Source of the DNA: Endomychus coccineus
Taxonomy: Eukaryota > Arthropoda > Insecta > Coleoptera > Endomychidae
Direction of reading: 5' to 3'
NCBI GenBank assembly: GCA_958510875.1
Contig: OY294067.1
Span: 236,882,361 to 236,946,360 of the forward strand
DNA length: 64,000 nt
Each line of letters begins with the position of its first letter. The first letter of the stretch is position 1. The translations under genes were made by a program, and so were the position numbers. Positions 24,119-36,100 of this stretch are shown here, one piece after another. The notes under the pieces are model-generated. The model was given only the letters and a program-made list of their open reading frames with translations, was not told the DNA's origin and ran no database searches.

Positions 24119-26370
24119 TTATTTATTATTTCGTTAAAATGATAAACTATCACAAAGTAACGGCTTCCACAATTGAATTTTTCTTAATATGTAGATGGCG
24201 CCAGCCGAGGTGTTCCACTTTATCTATTCCATATTCCCCGACTTTCCCTAGATGATTCTAGCATTCCACCCTCCTTTCTAGTCTTAACGTGATCGTCATA
24301 ATCCCTGTTTCCGACTAGAATATTCCGTTACAATTTTAAATCTTTTTCAGATAGGAATTTTTATCTATGTGGGTATATAACAATCATAATACAATACTTT
24401 AAGATATAGGTATTTATATATTGATTCGTACGTAACTCGTAAGTACATGTTTGTTCAAGAACTTTGATGACTGTAATCCTATAGCTTTTGTGCGTTCTTA
24501 TTTTGACATAAAAATTATAAAGCTTACTTTATAATGTATTGAAGCGCAGTGAGCGAAGTGGTGTGGCATCCACTCAAATGGGACAATGCTACGGCTGTTT
24601 GGGCCGTCTTTTAACAGATCAACTTCAAATTTTGTACTTGAAGTGGACCTAATACAAGTCGTGACAAAGTAACCGGTAACTTGGTTAGGCTGATTGAACG
24701 CTGGCAGCCGCTCTTTACGTATAACTACCACGTCTCGTCTCTGGGGCGCAGCATCTCTAGCGACGGAAATTTGACTACCCAATCTTCTCCAACCAAGGTA
24801 GCTCAAATTGCTCTCAAGGCCTACGTGGCTATTCCGCCTCAGTTTGGAATCTTATTAGCAGCCTAGTATTTAATTTCGATTTTTGGAAACTAATGAAGCA
24901 AACCTATCTAATCACATTCCACATGTTCCAAATATATCACCTTTGTTTTCTTAAAAAGAAATTAACTATATCTCGTGAAGGGAAAAAATTAGCTTATTCT
25001 AAGCATTATTTCTCTGTGCGATAAAGGTCAATATTAGAGCTTTCAAATTTACTGAAATTCTTAAGACAGTGAGTGGTGGGGGTGTGACGACATCGCTATC
25101 GGAGTCAATTATCATTCCATGCAAGATACTATGTAGAATCCATATGTACATTATATAAATGGTAGGCCACACATTTATTCTACCATTTCGTCTTATCTAT
25201 ACATAATTATAATACTAACCACCTGCTGGCTGATACCTCGACCATATTACGAAAGAATAGTAGAATCCTTCTACTTGAATACTATTTGTAATATTTTGTA
25301 CATTTTTAAATATATTTTTTTTAATTCAATATCCGTCGACGTATTACCCAGGGAGGTAATTATTTTGATGTAATTCACAGTTCCTATGATCGATATTTAT
25401 GGTGTAATAGGTCCACTATAGACCAGATTCGTGTAATACGAAATCAGTTATATAGATTTGAAATCATCACCAGATTTTCACATTAGTTCTCATAATACTC
25501 AAGTTCCCTGTGATGAAAATAGTGCTCGTATAATTATGCAACTCTTTCTAATTTAACTGAATTTGTGTCTTTTATGGTTCAAGACGTTGCAGTCCTGGAA
25601 AATGCGAATTGGTTCACCCTCTACGATTTTAATTAAATAATAACTGATTCAAAAAATTGTCATGAATGTTCTAGACATGTCATTATCTCCTCAAATGTGA
25701 CAAAATGCGAAAATTACGAAATCAGCGTACCTTCTCAAAATTTGATTTCACATTTTCGGTTACCACTTTCAAATTAAATTCCTATATTTCGTTTTTAATT
25801 GTCTTAAAAAACTAAGAAATATTTCCAAATATGATTGGATAATATTGTTCACAATATTCTACAGTCAGTCATTTGTTTTTTATTATTTGACTTCATAAAT
25901 CTACAATTTTTCTAATTAACCTAAAAAAAGAAGGGTTGTGTTGTTTCAAAATTATCAAGTGAAACACCTTCAATAATCGTTTTATCTATACTTTAACTGA
26001 CATTCTAAGTTATTATAATCTAAGGAAAACGGTCAATATTCCTCCAATCATCATTAGATATTACAAATGTTATCAAGGTGAGCCAATGATGCATTATATT
26101 GCTTCTCGTTTATGTAATTTTATTTATTACATATTTATTCTTCCAACAATATTCAATACCATCAATTTAAGAGGGTTAAACGATAACATATAAAATATTT
26201 TCTCGATAGTTTACTGTTGTTTTTGTATTATTTATTCTATTTATTAAAATATGTGACTGAAAAAATTTTTATTCATTAGAAAACTGGCAATTTTCATAAC
26301 ATTCCCATGATAGTGAACCTGTGAATTAGAGGCAAAACCCAAATATATGTAAGTAATATATTCAACATTT
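24119..26370. other. Intergenic, AT-rich
   Basis: No supportable gene. The minus frame at 24498-24806 is moderately GC-rich and may be an old retroelement piece, but I could not place it. Confidence 0.4.
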
Positions 26371-26376
26371 ATCAAT

Positions 26377-26547
26377 AAAACTAAGGTTCACTTCGTTAAC
26401 TATCACTGAATTTATTTGACAAACTTTGATTGCAATTTCAAACTTAATAAATTCATTTTCAAAACATAATTGTCCATTAAGTTTGAAATTGCACTCATCG
26501 TTCACTAAATAAACTATGTGGTAGTTAACGAAGTAAACCTGAGTTTT
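26377..26547. repeat. Inverted repeat (MITE-like hairpin)
   Basis: AAGGTTCACTTCGTTAACTA at about 26384 is mirrored by TAGTTAACGAAGTAAACCT at about 26522. An inner pair (GCAATTTCAAACTTAAT / ATTAAGTTTGAAATTGC) extends the fold, so nearly the whole 170 bases can form one hairpin. Confidence 0.65.
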
Positions 26548-26549
26548 TT

Positions 26550-27760
26550 TGTTATAATGGAATATCACAAAATAACGGACAACTCTATTCAGTAATATTT
26601 AATTCTACTTTTAAATTCACATTATTAGAAAAATTCTTAGATTGCATCGAATATAAGTCAAGATACAAATGAATATCAATGTCAGGTGCCAGACCTGCTT
26701 TTGTGGCCTTTATGGGAAATAATCCTATACAATCATATTGATTGATTGAACATAGTTTCCAAATAATCTCAAGTACATAATTGACAATAAAGACCTCTTA
26801 ATGGATTCTTCTGTCGAGAGGAAATTCTGACCAATTACGTTAATAATTAGAATTATAAGTTTATAAACCTGACATTGATTCATTATTTAACTATGAATTC
26901 CAGAAACTTATTTTTATTTTCTCCAAATATAAGAGATATTGATATCTCAAAATATAAAAATGTAAAATGTCTTTTGTATTTAATTTATTATAAATCACTA
27001 TGTGCTATATGTGGCTGTTTTTATGTATAGATAATATATAGTATTGTTCAGAAATAATAAGTATAATATGTTGAATTTTGATTGCAAATTTTACTAATAT
27101 ATATACATATATATAAATAGAATTGTCGTTTCATCAAATTTGAAATATTCAAGAATAAATTTAGTTCTACTTAACTGTATCTTGTGCCAAATAGAATTTA
27201 CTTATATCTTAAGTTTTTGTTGAACGAATGAGATAATGAATAATTTTGTAGAGTAATGTTGTAAATTGAAGATATCACTGAATAAATCTGTAATATATAA
27301 TTTTCTTTCTCTTCAGTTGAAATTTTTTTTTACAAAATATGATTTTACGGAAGACCAAATTGATAGAAACTGTGACACGGAAACGTTAAACGGAGACCGT
27401 AACAGGTCTGACTGGTCGAAATGTCATGACCATTAATAGGCTTCTTCTGCCCCAAAAATTATTGTTATAAATCATACCAGCGCCTATCGAGAATAGAGAA
27501 GTGTATTCTGTGATAGACATGAGTTAGCCAGTGCCTCAAGGGAGAGGCAATAGTTACCTATCAGGATATATTGTAGCTGTCATATTGAAACATGATTTCA
27601 GCAAATAGAGCTGTCGAATGAATATTTACCGCTCGGCAGATATCAAGATATGAACTCGACTCACATTATTCTGGTACGCGATCTCTAATGTCCCGAACAT
27701 ACTTGACATAAGAAAATCCACAGAAAAATATATTCTATTACTTGTTTTTATATAATAAAA
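26550..27760. other. Intergenic, AT-rich
   Basis: Short TA-rich runs at 27096-27118. No gene recognised. Confidence 0.4.
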
Positions 27761-27764
27761 ACGT

Positions 27765-28235
27765 GTTTTTTGCCTTCGATGCTGGTCCTCTACACGTATG
27801 AACTAACTAATCCCAAATATATCTACCCCCAACCATACATGATTGGATTATATTTATGGGGTTCTAGGAACCCTGGCCTTCAAGCCCAGTGGGCATTAGG
27901 GTATTTCGAGCCCTACCCCTTATGCACCTAGACTTTACTAGCCGACAAAAGTCAATGCCATAAGAAAGGAGGTGAAGGATGTCGTCCTGTCTCCTCATGT
28001 TCCCTGTAAACAGTTTCCTAAGCTTTCTGCCTCGTTCAACGACTTGCGATACGATACACAGACACCGGGGCTTTAGAGGGGTATACCTACCCACCCGTTC
28101 GCAGAGGCAACTGTTAACTTTGGGCCATTTTGTACTAGTCCCGAGACCTATGAAGAGGACGTTACTTGCTAGACTCAGTCTCCCGAAGAGAAACATTCAT
28201 TCCCAGGCCTCAAACATACTGTGTTATTCTTAGTA
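27765..28235 (-). pseudogene. LINE 3' end remnant
   Basis: The minus frame 27864-28196 (110 codons) has CIVSQVVERGRKLRKLF, then a DDILHLLSYGIDFCRLVKS-like end, resembling the tail of RNase H-type LINE ORF2 after the zinc knuckle. The following 27769-27800 matches the 3' UTR piece at 4040-4080. Confidence 0.45.
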
Positions 28236-28278
28236 CTTGTTGGAGTCAAATCTTATCAACCATTACATTCATGATATA

Positions 28279-30204
28279 CAGGGTGTTTCTGTTTTTTTGT
28301 TCATAACTTCTACAAACGATAGAACTTCTAAAAATAATAAGGGTCTTCCATATGAAATTTTTCTCTAAATCACTTCGTTTCCGAGATACAGGGTGTTGAA
28401 GTTTTGAAAAATTATAACAATTTCTTCATTATCTTCTGAAAAAATGAAAATTTTCAGTTCAAACTTGGTACACTTTAGTTTTACTGCATGAGACATTTTT
28501 TCGGTCACAAAATGTTTTTGAGACAAATACAGTAGCGTAGTTACAGGGTTTTGTATCCATTTAATAAACTTTAAACCCCTTAAAATTCTACGCCAATGGT
28601 CGAAAATCATTATTATATACAAATTTAGAAACTTTGACTCATTTTCTATAAAAAAGTATTCTTCATAAATTTCACTTAGAGGCTTCCTGTTCGAACTATT
28701 TTGATTTTTCTAATCAGGGTTATCTGATGGAATTTCTTTTGAAAGGCTATTTAAAACGTAAGAAAATATTTAAATACCTATTTATTGGTAACGATGAAAA
28801 ATAATTCATAATAAATGCTCAAAATGATCCATTTAATTAAACGCAACGCCGACATAGATTTCTCAACGATCTTCTGGTTCGAATTAACATTTTATTATTA
28901 ATTTCACCACAAGCTCTTCGAATACGATTGAGCCGATCTTCTCTACTATGAACCGACGTGGCATAAATTTATCTTTTGAATAACCCCGAGCAAAAAAGTC
29001 CAGAGGATTAAGGTCAGGTGATCGAGGAGGCCATGCAACTGCACCACCATCCATCTTTCACCGTACTTTCTATTTAGTGATTCTCGAACTTGTCTGCAAA
29101 AATGGACAGGACAGCCATCCAATTGTATCCATGCGTTTGTTCCCTCATTGTGTGGTGTCTTCGCGATTAGTTTCCAAAAATTGTAAAAATGCAGAGGCCG
29201 TTAGTCTGTCTGGTAAAACGTATGGGCCAGAAATATTGTTTTTGTAAATGCCAAGCCAGACGTTGACACTGATTTTTCTTGGACATTCCTGGATCTTGTC
29301 CCATGAGTGTTTTCATTTGTCCATAAGCGTAAATTGTGAAAATTAATAAATCCACGTCCATGTAAAATGTGCTTCATCTGTCCAGAATATTTGCTGGAGA
29401 AAGTTTTCGTTGTTGTTCAGTTTCTTATGGGCAAATGAAAACCCATCATGGTACAAGATCTAGGAATTTTCAAGAAGAATTCCATGGCATTTACAAGACC
29501 AATATTTTTGGCCCATACTTTTTTTTATTGGGATTATTTGAAAGATAAAATTATGCCACGCCGGCTCATAATAGAGAAGATCTACTTAATCGTATTCGAA
29601 GAGCTTGTGAAATTAATTATAAAATATTAATTCGAACAAGAAGGTCGTTGAGAAATCTATGTCGGCGTTGCGTTGAATTAAATGGATCATTTTGAGCATT
29701 TATTATGAATTATTTTTCATCGTTACCAATAAATAGGTATTTAAATATTTTCTTACGTTTTAAATAGCCTTTCAAACGAAATTCCATAAGATAACCCTGA
29801 TTATAAAAATAAAAATAGTTCGAACAGGAAGCCTCTGAGTGAAATTTATCAAGAATTTTATAGAAAATAAGTCAAAGTTCTTAAATTTGTATACAATAAT
29901 AATTTTCGACCATTGGCGTAGAAGTTTAAGGGGTTTAAATGGGTACAAAACCCCGTAACTACGCTACTGTATTTGTCTCAAAAACATTTTGTGATCAAAA
30001 AAATGTCTTATCCAGTAAAACTAAAGTTTACCAAGTTTGAACTGAAAATCTTTATTTGTTTAGAAGATAATGGAGAAAATGTAATCATTTTTCAAAACTT
30101 CAACCCTGTATCTCAGAAACGAAGTGATTTAGAGAAAAATTTTATATGAAAGACGCCTATCTATCGTTTCCCTAAGTTATGAACGAAAAAACTGAAAGAC
30201 CCTG
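28279..30204. mobile_element. Mariner-family foldback element with arms of about 650 bases
   Basis: Ends CAGGGTGTTTCTG and CTTTCAGTTTTTTCG-type inverse (...GAAAGACCCTG), flanked by TA on both sides (28277-28278, 30205-30206). The arms are inverse copies through about 28960 and from about 29560. The minus strand at about 28920-29380 holds transposase pieces: RKISVNVWLGIYKN, then [14 protein letters not shown] (third catalytic Asp). The plus strand at 29525-29630 repeats the C-terminal end (KDKIMPRRLIIEKI). The transposase is broken. Confidence 0.75.
28920..29380 (-). pseudogene. Mariner-type transposase fragment
   Basis: Minus strand: a segment after the first catalytic region (ISVNVWLGIYKNNISGPYVL), then [17 protein letters not shown] deletion and frameshifts separate them, and the second catalytic Asp region is poorly kept. 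Confidence 0.6.
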
Positions 30205-30209
30205 TATAG

Positions 30210-32900
30210 TGAGACTAGATAACACACTTTCCAGTCTACAATTGATAATGTAAGTTACAATTAATAATTAAATTTCATAGATCACAAATCTTATTAACCA
30301 TGTGGCTGCTCAATAACTCTTGTTACGTAACACTTCCACTGCAGCTAATGTTCAAACTGGCATGCTCTGCAATGTTGCCGAACGTTTTGCTAATTGCGGT
30401 GTTTATTGAACCGGTCTGGACGGGTCTCTCCGGCCTTAAGTTGCCACCATAGTGATACTTAAACAGAGAAAACTGTTATTCCAGTCATCTTTAATCATAT
30501 CATACATACATCAGTTAGTGAAATGTACTATAACTAGAATGGAATCCGCAGCAAATGCGAGTGAGGCAAAGTTGGCAGTAAAATGAGATGGATCATATAA
30601 AAGGTGTTGCTATCTCTATCTTACTCATATTGTACAAACTTACAACAACAGAGCTAATCTAATATAGAACTTAAAGATAATCTAAACACAGATAGTTAGT
30701 GGAATTTACCTAGTTTTTGCTTAACTCCAAGGGAATAAACGATAAACAGGTAGTAAATAGAATATTTAATCAACAAATGTAACAAAGGATAATTATTAAT
30801 CACTTGTTGATCAATCAGGAGGACAACCAAGCTCTAAATTTCTATACTTAATAATTAGTAGAGGTTCTAGAAAATTTAACTTATCTATTCTGAATGTGAA
30901 GAAAAGTTATAGTTTTCTATAATTAAATGTTGTGCAAAAGTTCATTGAGTTTTATTGTTGATGAAATTTGTTTTCCTCTGATTCGTTTTCAAATGGTCCT
31001 TCTTCCTAATACATAAACGAATAAATAAAACGGTAAACTTATTATCTATAGTAAAACATCAAAAAGTGATATTTATTTCAAAACAACTTTCAACATATTT
31101 AAAAAAAAAATCAATTTGGTCTGCGACTTTCCTAAAACTTTAGTATTTGACAATTTTGGATAATGATGGACTGCAGCTTTTGTGGAGTATATTTATTATT
31201 GCGTTCATATGCAACACAAAAGTTATCCGATTTGAAAAACATTTCGGAAAGAATACAATAACTCATATCAAAAAATGTTGATGCCATTTTGAAAGGAGAA
31301 AATATCTGCAAATTAGCGAAAATTAATTAATTTCTGAAACTGCACCCTACTAAGTCATCCGATTCCGCAAAACTTTCTCTATTCAACATATCTTCTAACT
31401 CCTATAATAGTAATAGTAATAAGGGTTATGTACAGGAATGGTTATTTCCAATATTAAAAAAACAAAATCTCATTTAGAAAATTAAAGTTTCATGTAAAAT
31501 TAAAATATCTCAAAGCAAAGTAACAAGAACCCAATGGTGTTCATCACATATTTTCTGTTTAGTATCAATAACAAATTTTAACGTGAAATAGTGGGTCAGT
31601 TTCTTAAATAAACACAAATTAGTTTCACACTCGCTCCAAGGTGAATGATATGATACCATAACTGACATGGTCAAGAGGGTTGCAATAAGTTCACAAAAGT
31701 TTTGTTGTAAAGGAAATCATAAACCTGTCAAGATCAATAACCAATATAGGACGGTAAACGAATGGTAGCTATATTAAATGTTAATGTTTACCATCTGGAG
31801 ATGTTTTATGCACATTCAAATCAGTTAGTACTATTTACAAAAGGACAGATAGATTTACAAATTCCCACCGAAAACATTCTGAACTAGAGACCTCAAGGAG
31901 GAATCTTATTGCTTATTGGTTAAACAATTCCAGGATCCTTTTCTGAATTGTAGATTGGTTCTTGAGAAAAAGGACGCATTACAAATACCAGGGACAATGC
32001 CTAAAACCTTCAGTTATATTTTCTAGCTTGAATTGTTCTCTTGAGAAATCACGTGACACTTAGTCGATTTCAATTAATTTAACTTAATAGTTTCTTCAGT
32101 GTTTTTTACTAAATCAGAGTTTTAAATTATCAATCAAAGTTGTTATCATTTTTTTTTTCAAGTTAAGTTCAATAATAATTTCAAATCAATTCATTTAGTT
32201 TCGATCCCTTAGGTTCATCCTGGTTGGGTATCAATTTAATAATCTCATTTTTATTTCTCTTTTAGTTAATTTAGATTATCTAAGTTTATTTTATTTGAGT
32301 TTAGATTTTGATCTTAGTTTTTATTCTTATTAGTAATAAAGTTAATTATAATATTCATTTTTATTATCTTTAATTATCATAGACATTCTTTTATTATTAT
32401 CATTATCATGTGTTATTTTTATTATTAAATTTTATTGTTGTTGAGTACGTGTTTATCTGATTAATATTAGCGTTTGCCCTTTCACTTACCTTCCAGTGTG
32501 TTGAAATATTAATTGTCTTGTGAAATGAAAGGATAAGTGTCAATGATATTTTTCACGTTTGTTCTGGCTAATCAGTGATTGGCATCAAACTCCAACGTGT
32601 CATAGTTCTTTAAATTAAATGGCCACATCGTTAATAAATGAATAGATTGAGGATTAGAAATAATATAAATTCCTTCAGTAAATTTTTATAGAGTTTAATC
32701 AAGAGAGTACCATGTTACATATAATTAATGAGATACACCACTAAAAAATGGGACGCACTGTATATGATGGAAACAGTAGAAGAATCTTGAAGAATTGAAC
32801 GTAATACTATAATAAACACTCTTTGATAAGCTGAAAAATTCGAGTCTGTTAACCCGAAGAGAAAGGTAATAAGAGATAAGAAATTTTTCTATATCTTGTA
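30210..32900. other. Intergenic DNA downstream of scu
   Basis: AT-rich, with a T/A low-complexity tract at 32150-32460. No gene recognised. Confidence 0.45.
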
Positions 32901-32904
32901 AAAA

Positions 32905-32910
32905 TTTATT
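32905..32910 (-). terminator. scu polyadenylation signal
   Basis: AATAAA on the minus strand, 68 bases beyond the scu stop codon, in an AT-rich tract. Confidence 0.5.
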
Positions 32911-32977
32911 TTTATAAAATTAGAATTAGACAAACATTTGGTTCCATACATGAATTTCTTTCATTTTCATTATATAA

Positions 32978-33168
32978 TCAAGGTTGCATCCTTAAAGCAC
33001 CATCTAATCTAATAGTTTCTCCATTTAACATAGGATTCTCTATTATGCTTTGAACAAGTAGAGCGAATTCTTCGGGATTGCCTAACCGTTGTGGAAACGG
33101 TATTGATTTTTCCAGGAATGCGACCACTTTTGGTGGTAATGATGTGAATAGGGGTGTTTTGAAAAGTC
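32978..33168 (-). CDS. scu: scu exon 5 (C-terminus)
   Basis: 191 nt after TTTTAG, running to [17 protein letters not shown], then [20 protein letters not shown] and [10 protein letters not shown]. Confidence 0.95.
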
Positions 33169-36100
33169 CTAAAAATATATAAAGTATAAATATAAATCTC
33201 ATTACGAAAAAAACTAAGAATATTTCAATATCCAAAAGAAAAAAATTGAAACTTAGTAGAAGTATAAAGGAAGCAGAAATTCAAGAATCCACTGTAAAAA
33301 CTGGTTTTGTAAATAATTAAAATCATAACTTCATTGTTTCAACTGCTACTAAAATCTCGATTAGCATTACACCATAGATAACTCTACTACCGGAGTAGAG
33401 TTATCTATGCATTACACAGTGCGGCAGAATTTGCATAATGAAATAATGGCAACTAGTATGAATCCGTGGATAACTTGATGCGCATACTCAACATTTCGTG
33501 GCACCGGACTCGTCTCGCTACTTTCGTCCCGAGTACTTCCGTCTCGGAAATTGTATTAATACTCTGCGCATAGAAGTTATTCATCCGGGTGAGAAAAAGC
33601 TATACTGTTTGTGATGAACATCGGATGATATACAGTAAACCCTCTATTTACAGACACTTCCGAAAATAGAACACCTCTAAATTTTGGACAATTTCACTTT
33701 CACAGCATTTTTCATTAGGGTTTCTTAATATTACCACCTCTTAATAAAGGACCCTCTACAAAACGGACGCGGGCACTCTGTATTGCACCAAGACACGAAA
33801 ATATATGAAAAATTCTCTTAATAGCAGACATACGTCACAAAATGTATACCTACTATTGACTATTCAGATGGACGCCTTGGAATTGGGCGTAGCCCATTTA
33901 GGTACAAAATTCTAAGGTAAAGGTAAAATCCTCCTCGCATTTCGGTACAAAGTAACAGAATGAACATACTCCATTAGTATCATGAAATCTGCAGGTTGAA
34001 GGGAACCATTTGCAGGTACCTACTCAGCACTTATACTTTAATCTGTTTCATATTAAAACTAGACTTTGCGAGTTTCAATAGTGAAAATGGCAACAAGTAG
34101 CAATTCGATCGGTGTCTGAAATAAAAAGTCAAAAAGGGAAACCCTTAGTTGCATTGAAAAACTTCAAATTCAAAGAATATAAAAACGAAACTAAATGGAG
34201 ATGCATTATGGACAAGTGTAAAACTTTTATACATTTGCTGGGTTAACCTTGAAGGCCCTGTCATACCCAGTTTGAATGAAACACACGCACGAATCTGAGC
34301 AGGAAAATATTTTATAAGAAGTCATTACCTCTTCTGTCAAAAGAAAAGCTGGCTCCATCTTTAGTTTGAAGTCAGATAATTCTCAAATCGTCCTTTTTTG
34401 TCAAGAAAGGTCCAAATGTATTTCATGCAAAATTATAAGAAAATGTACAAAAAAGTTGGGGTATCGTTTAACCTACGCCAGATGAAACATGGTATAACAA
34501 TCATGTATCACTAAATAAGCAGGTTATCAAAATGCGTCAAAGCTATTGTTACGTACCCGGAGCAATTGTCACCACTCTTATTGCTTGACCAGCCAAATCT
34601 CTAGCCAGTGGTAGTGTCATCCCAACAATACCTCCCTTCGAAGCAGCGTAAGCTACTTGTCCCATTTGCCCATCAAAAGCAGAAATACTTGCAGTGTTGA
34701 TAATAACTCCTCTTTCACCACTTTCATTAAATTCATTCTTTCCTATCAAACCAACTGCTAACCTAATAACATTGAATGTCCCTATTGTATTTACCTACAA
34801 CGAAATAAATATGCCCATTATTAATAGGAAAAAGTCAATGTTGATTTTGAAAAATTATGGAGAATAAACAACACCAGGCCAGTCCTGGAACGATCCTATA
34901 TACCGGTTGAACAAATTTACGTGAACTCCATTGATTAGAGATTACCATTGTGGACTGAAAAAAATCAAAAAAATCTGACTTTTTTGATTTAAATCAGATT
35001 TTTTTGATTTTTTTGATTTTATGTGCACTGTTCATTAAACAATGGGTTTTTATGCAATTTATTGCATATTCTTACTTGTATTACAAGTAAAACTACACAT
35101 TCATAACATAATCCCATCTCAATACCCTGTATCGCTGTAATTAACAGTTTTGAATTTCGCGGTGAAACGCTCGCGCCACCATGAATCGACGTACCAATAG
35201 CGGAATAGTTAAAACCCTAAAGATATGGTTAGAAACACGGGTACAATTTGGTCTGTTCTTGCTCGTTCATGTTGACGATAGTGTAGAGCACTAGCTCACT
35301 AGCACTAGCTGCCCGTTTGCGGAGAGTTTTTCGCGTATTCGGAACAATGAGTGGGCGGAAAAAAGACGCGATTTGGCAACATTTCGATGAGGTGAAAGGG
35401 GACATTGCGTGCCAAATGCAAGAAATGCCAAAAAGAACTGCACCCTTGTTGCACGGATGAAAACCCATTGGGATAAATGCGAAAAAGATTCAATCACTCA
35501 TGACGAGGATGAAGCTGATGAACCTGCAGGTATGTTTTATTTAAAGTTATAATGTTCAAAAGATTAAGCACAATAAATATCAATAGAATGAGCAATCAAA
35601 TTACAAAAAACTCTTTGTCGCAGGAATTCGACCAGACAAACGCCCAACGTCATCCAAAGATTCTGAAGCTGCTCCAGCAAAGAAGCTGAAATCCGGAGCT
35701 GGATCGAACATGAAGAGTTTTGTCATCATTGTAACTGCCACGCAGAAGGAAGCCCTCGATAAACAGATTGCACGTTACGTGTACGCGACGAACAGCTCGT
35801 TCAACAGTGTCGAACACAAGGAATTCAAAGCGATGATCGGAAAATTAAATCCAGGGTATAAACCTCCGAACAGAGACCGCATCGCGAATGATCTACTTGA
35901 CACCGTGTCACAATAACATTTATTTTATTGTAACCCTACTCCCCAGCTATTTATTTGTTTCAATACATATACAAAATGTGTCTATTTGAACCAATTGATT
36001 AAATCAAAGCGAATTATTTTCAGATTTTTTTTTCTGATTTAAATCATTGATTTAAAAAAAATCATTTGATTTAAATCACGATTTAAATCAATAATTTAAA

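Noticed and set aside
24498..24806. 102-codon minus frame with RRDVVVIRKERLPAF, possibly the end of a BEL/Pao-type polyprotein
   Set aside because: The resemblance is limited to a few residues and no integrase or LTR is nearby; not enough to call.
27096..27118. ATATATACATATATATA run considered as a regulatory palindrome
   Set aside because: Simple low-complexity sequence.
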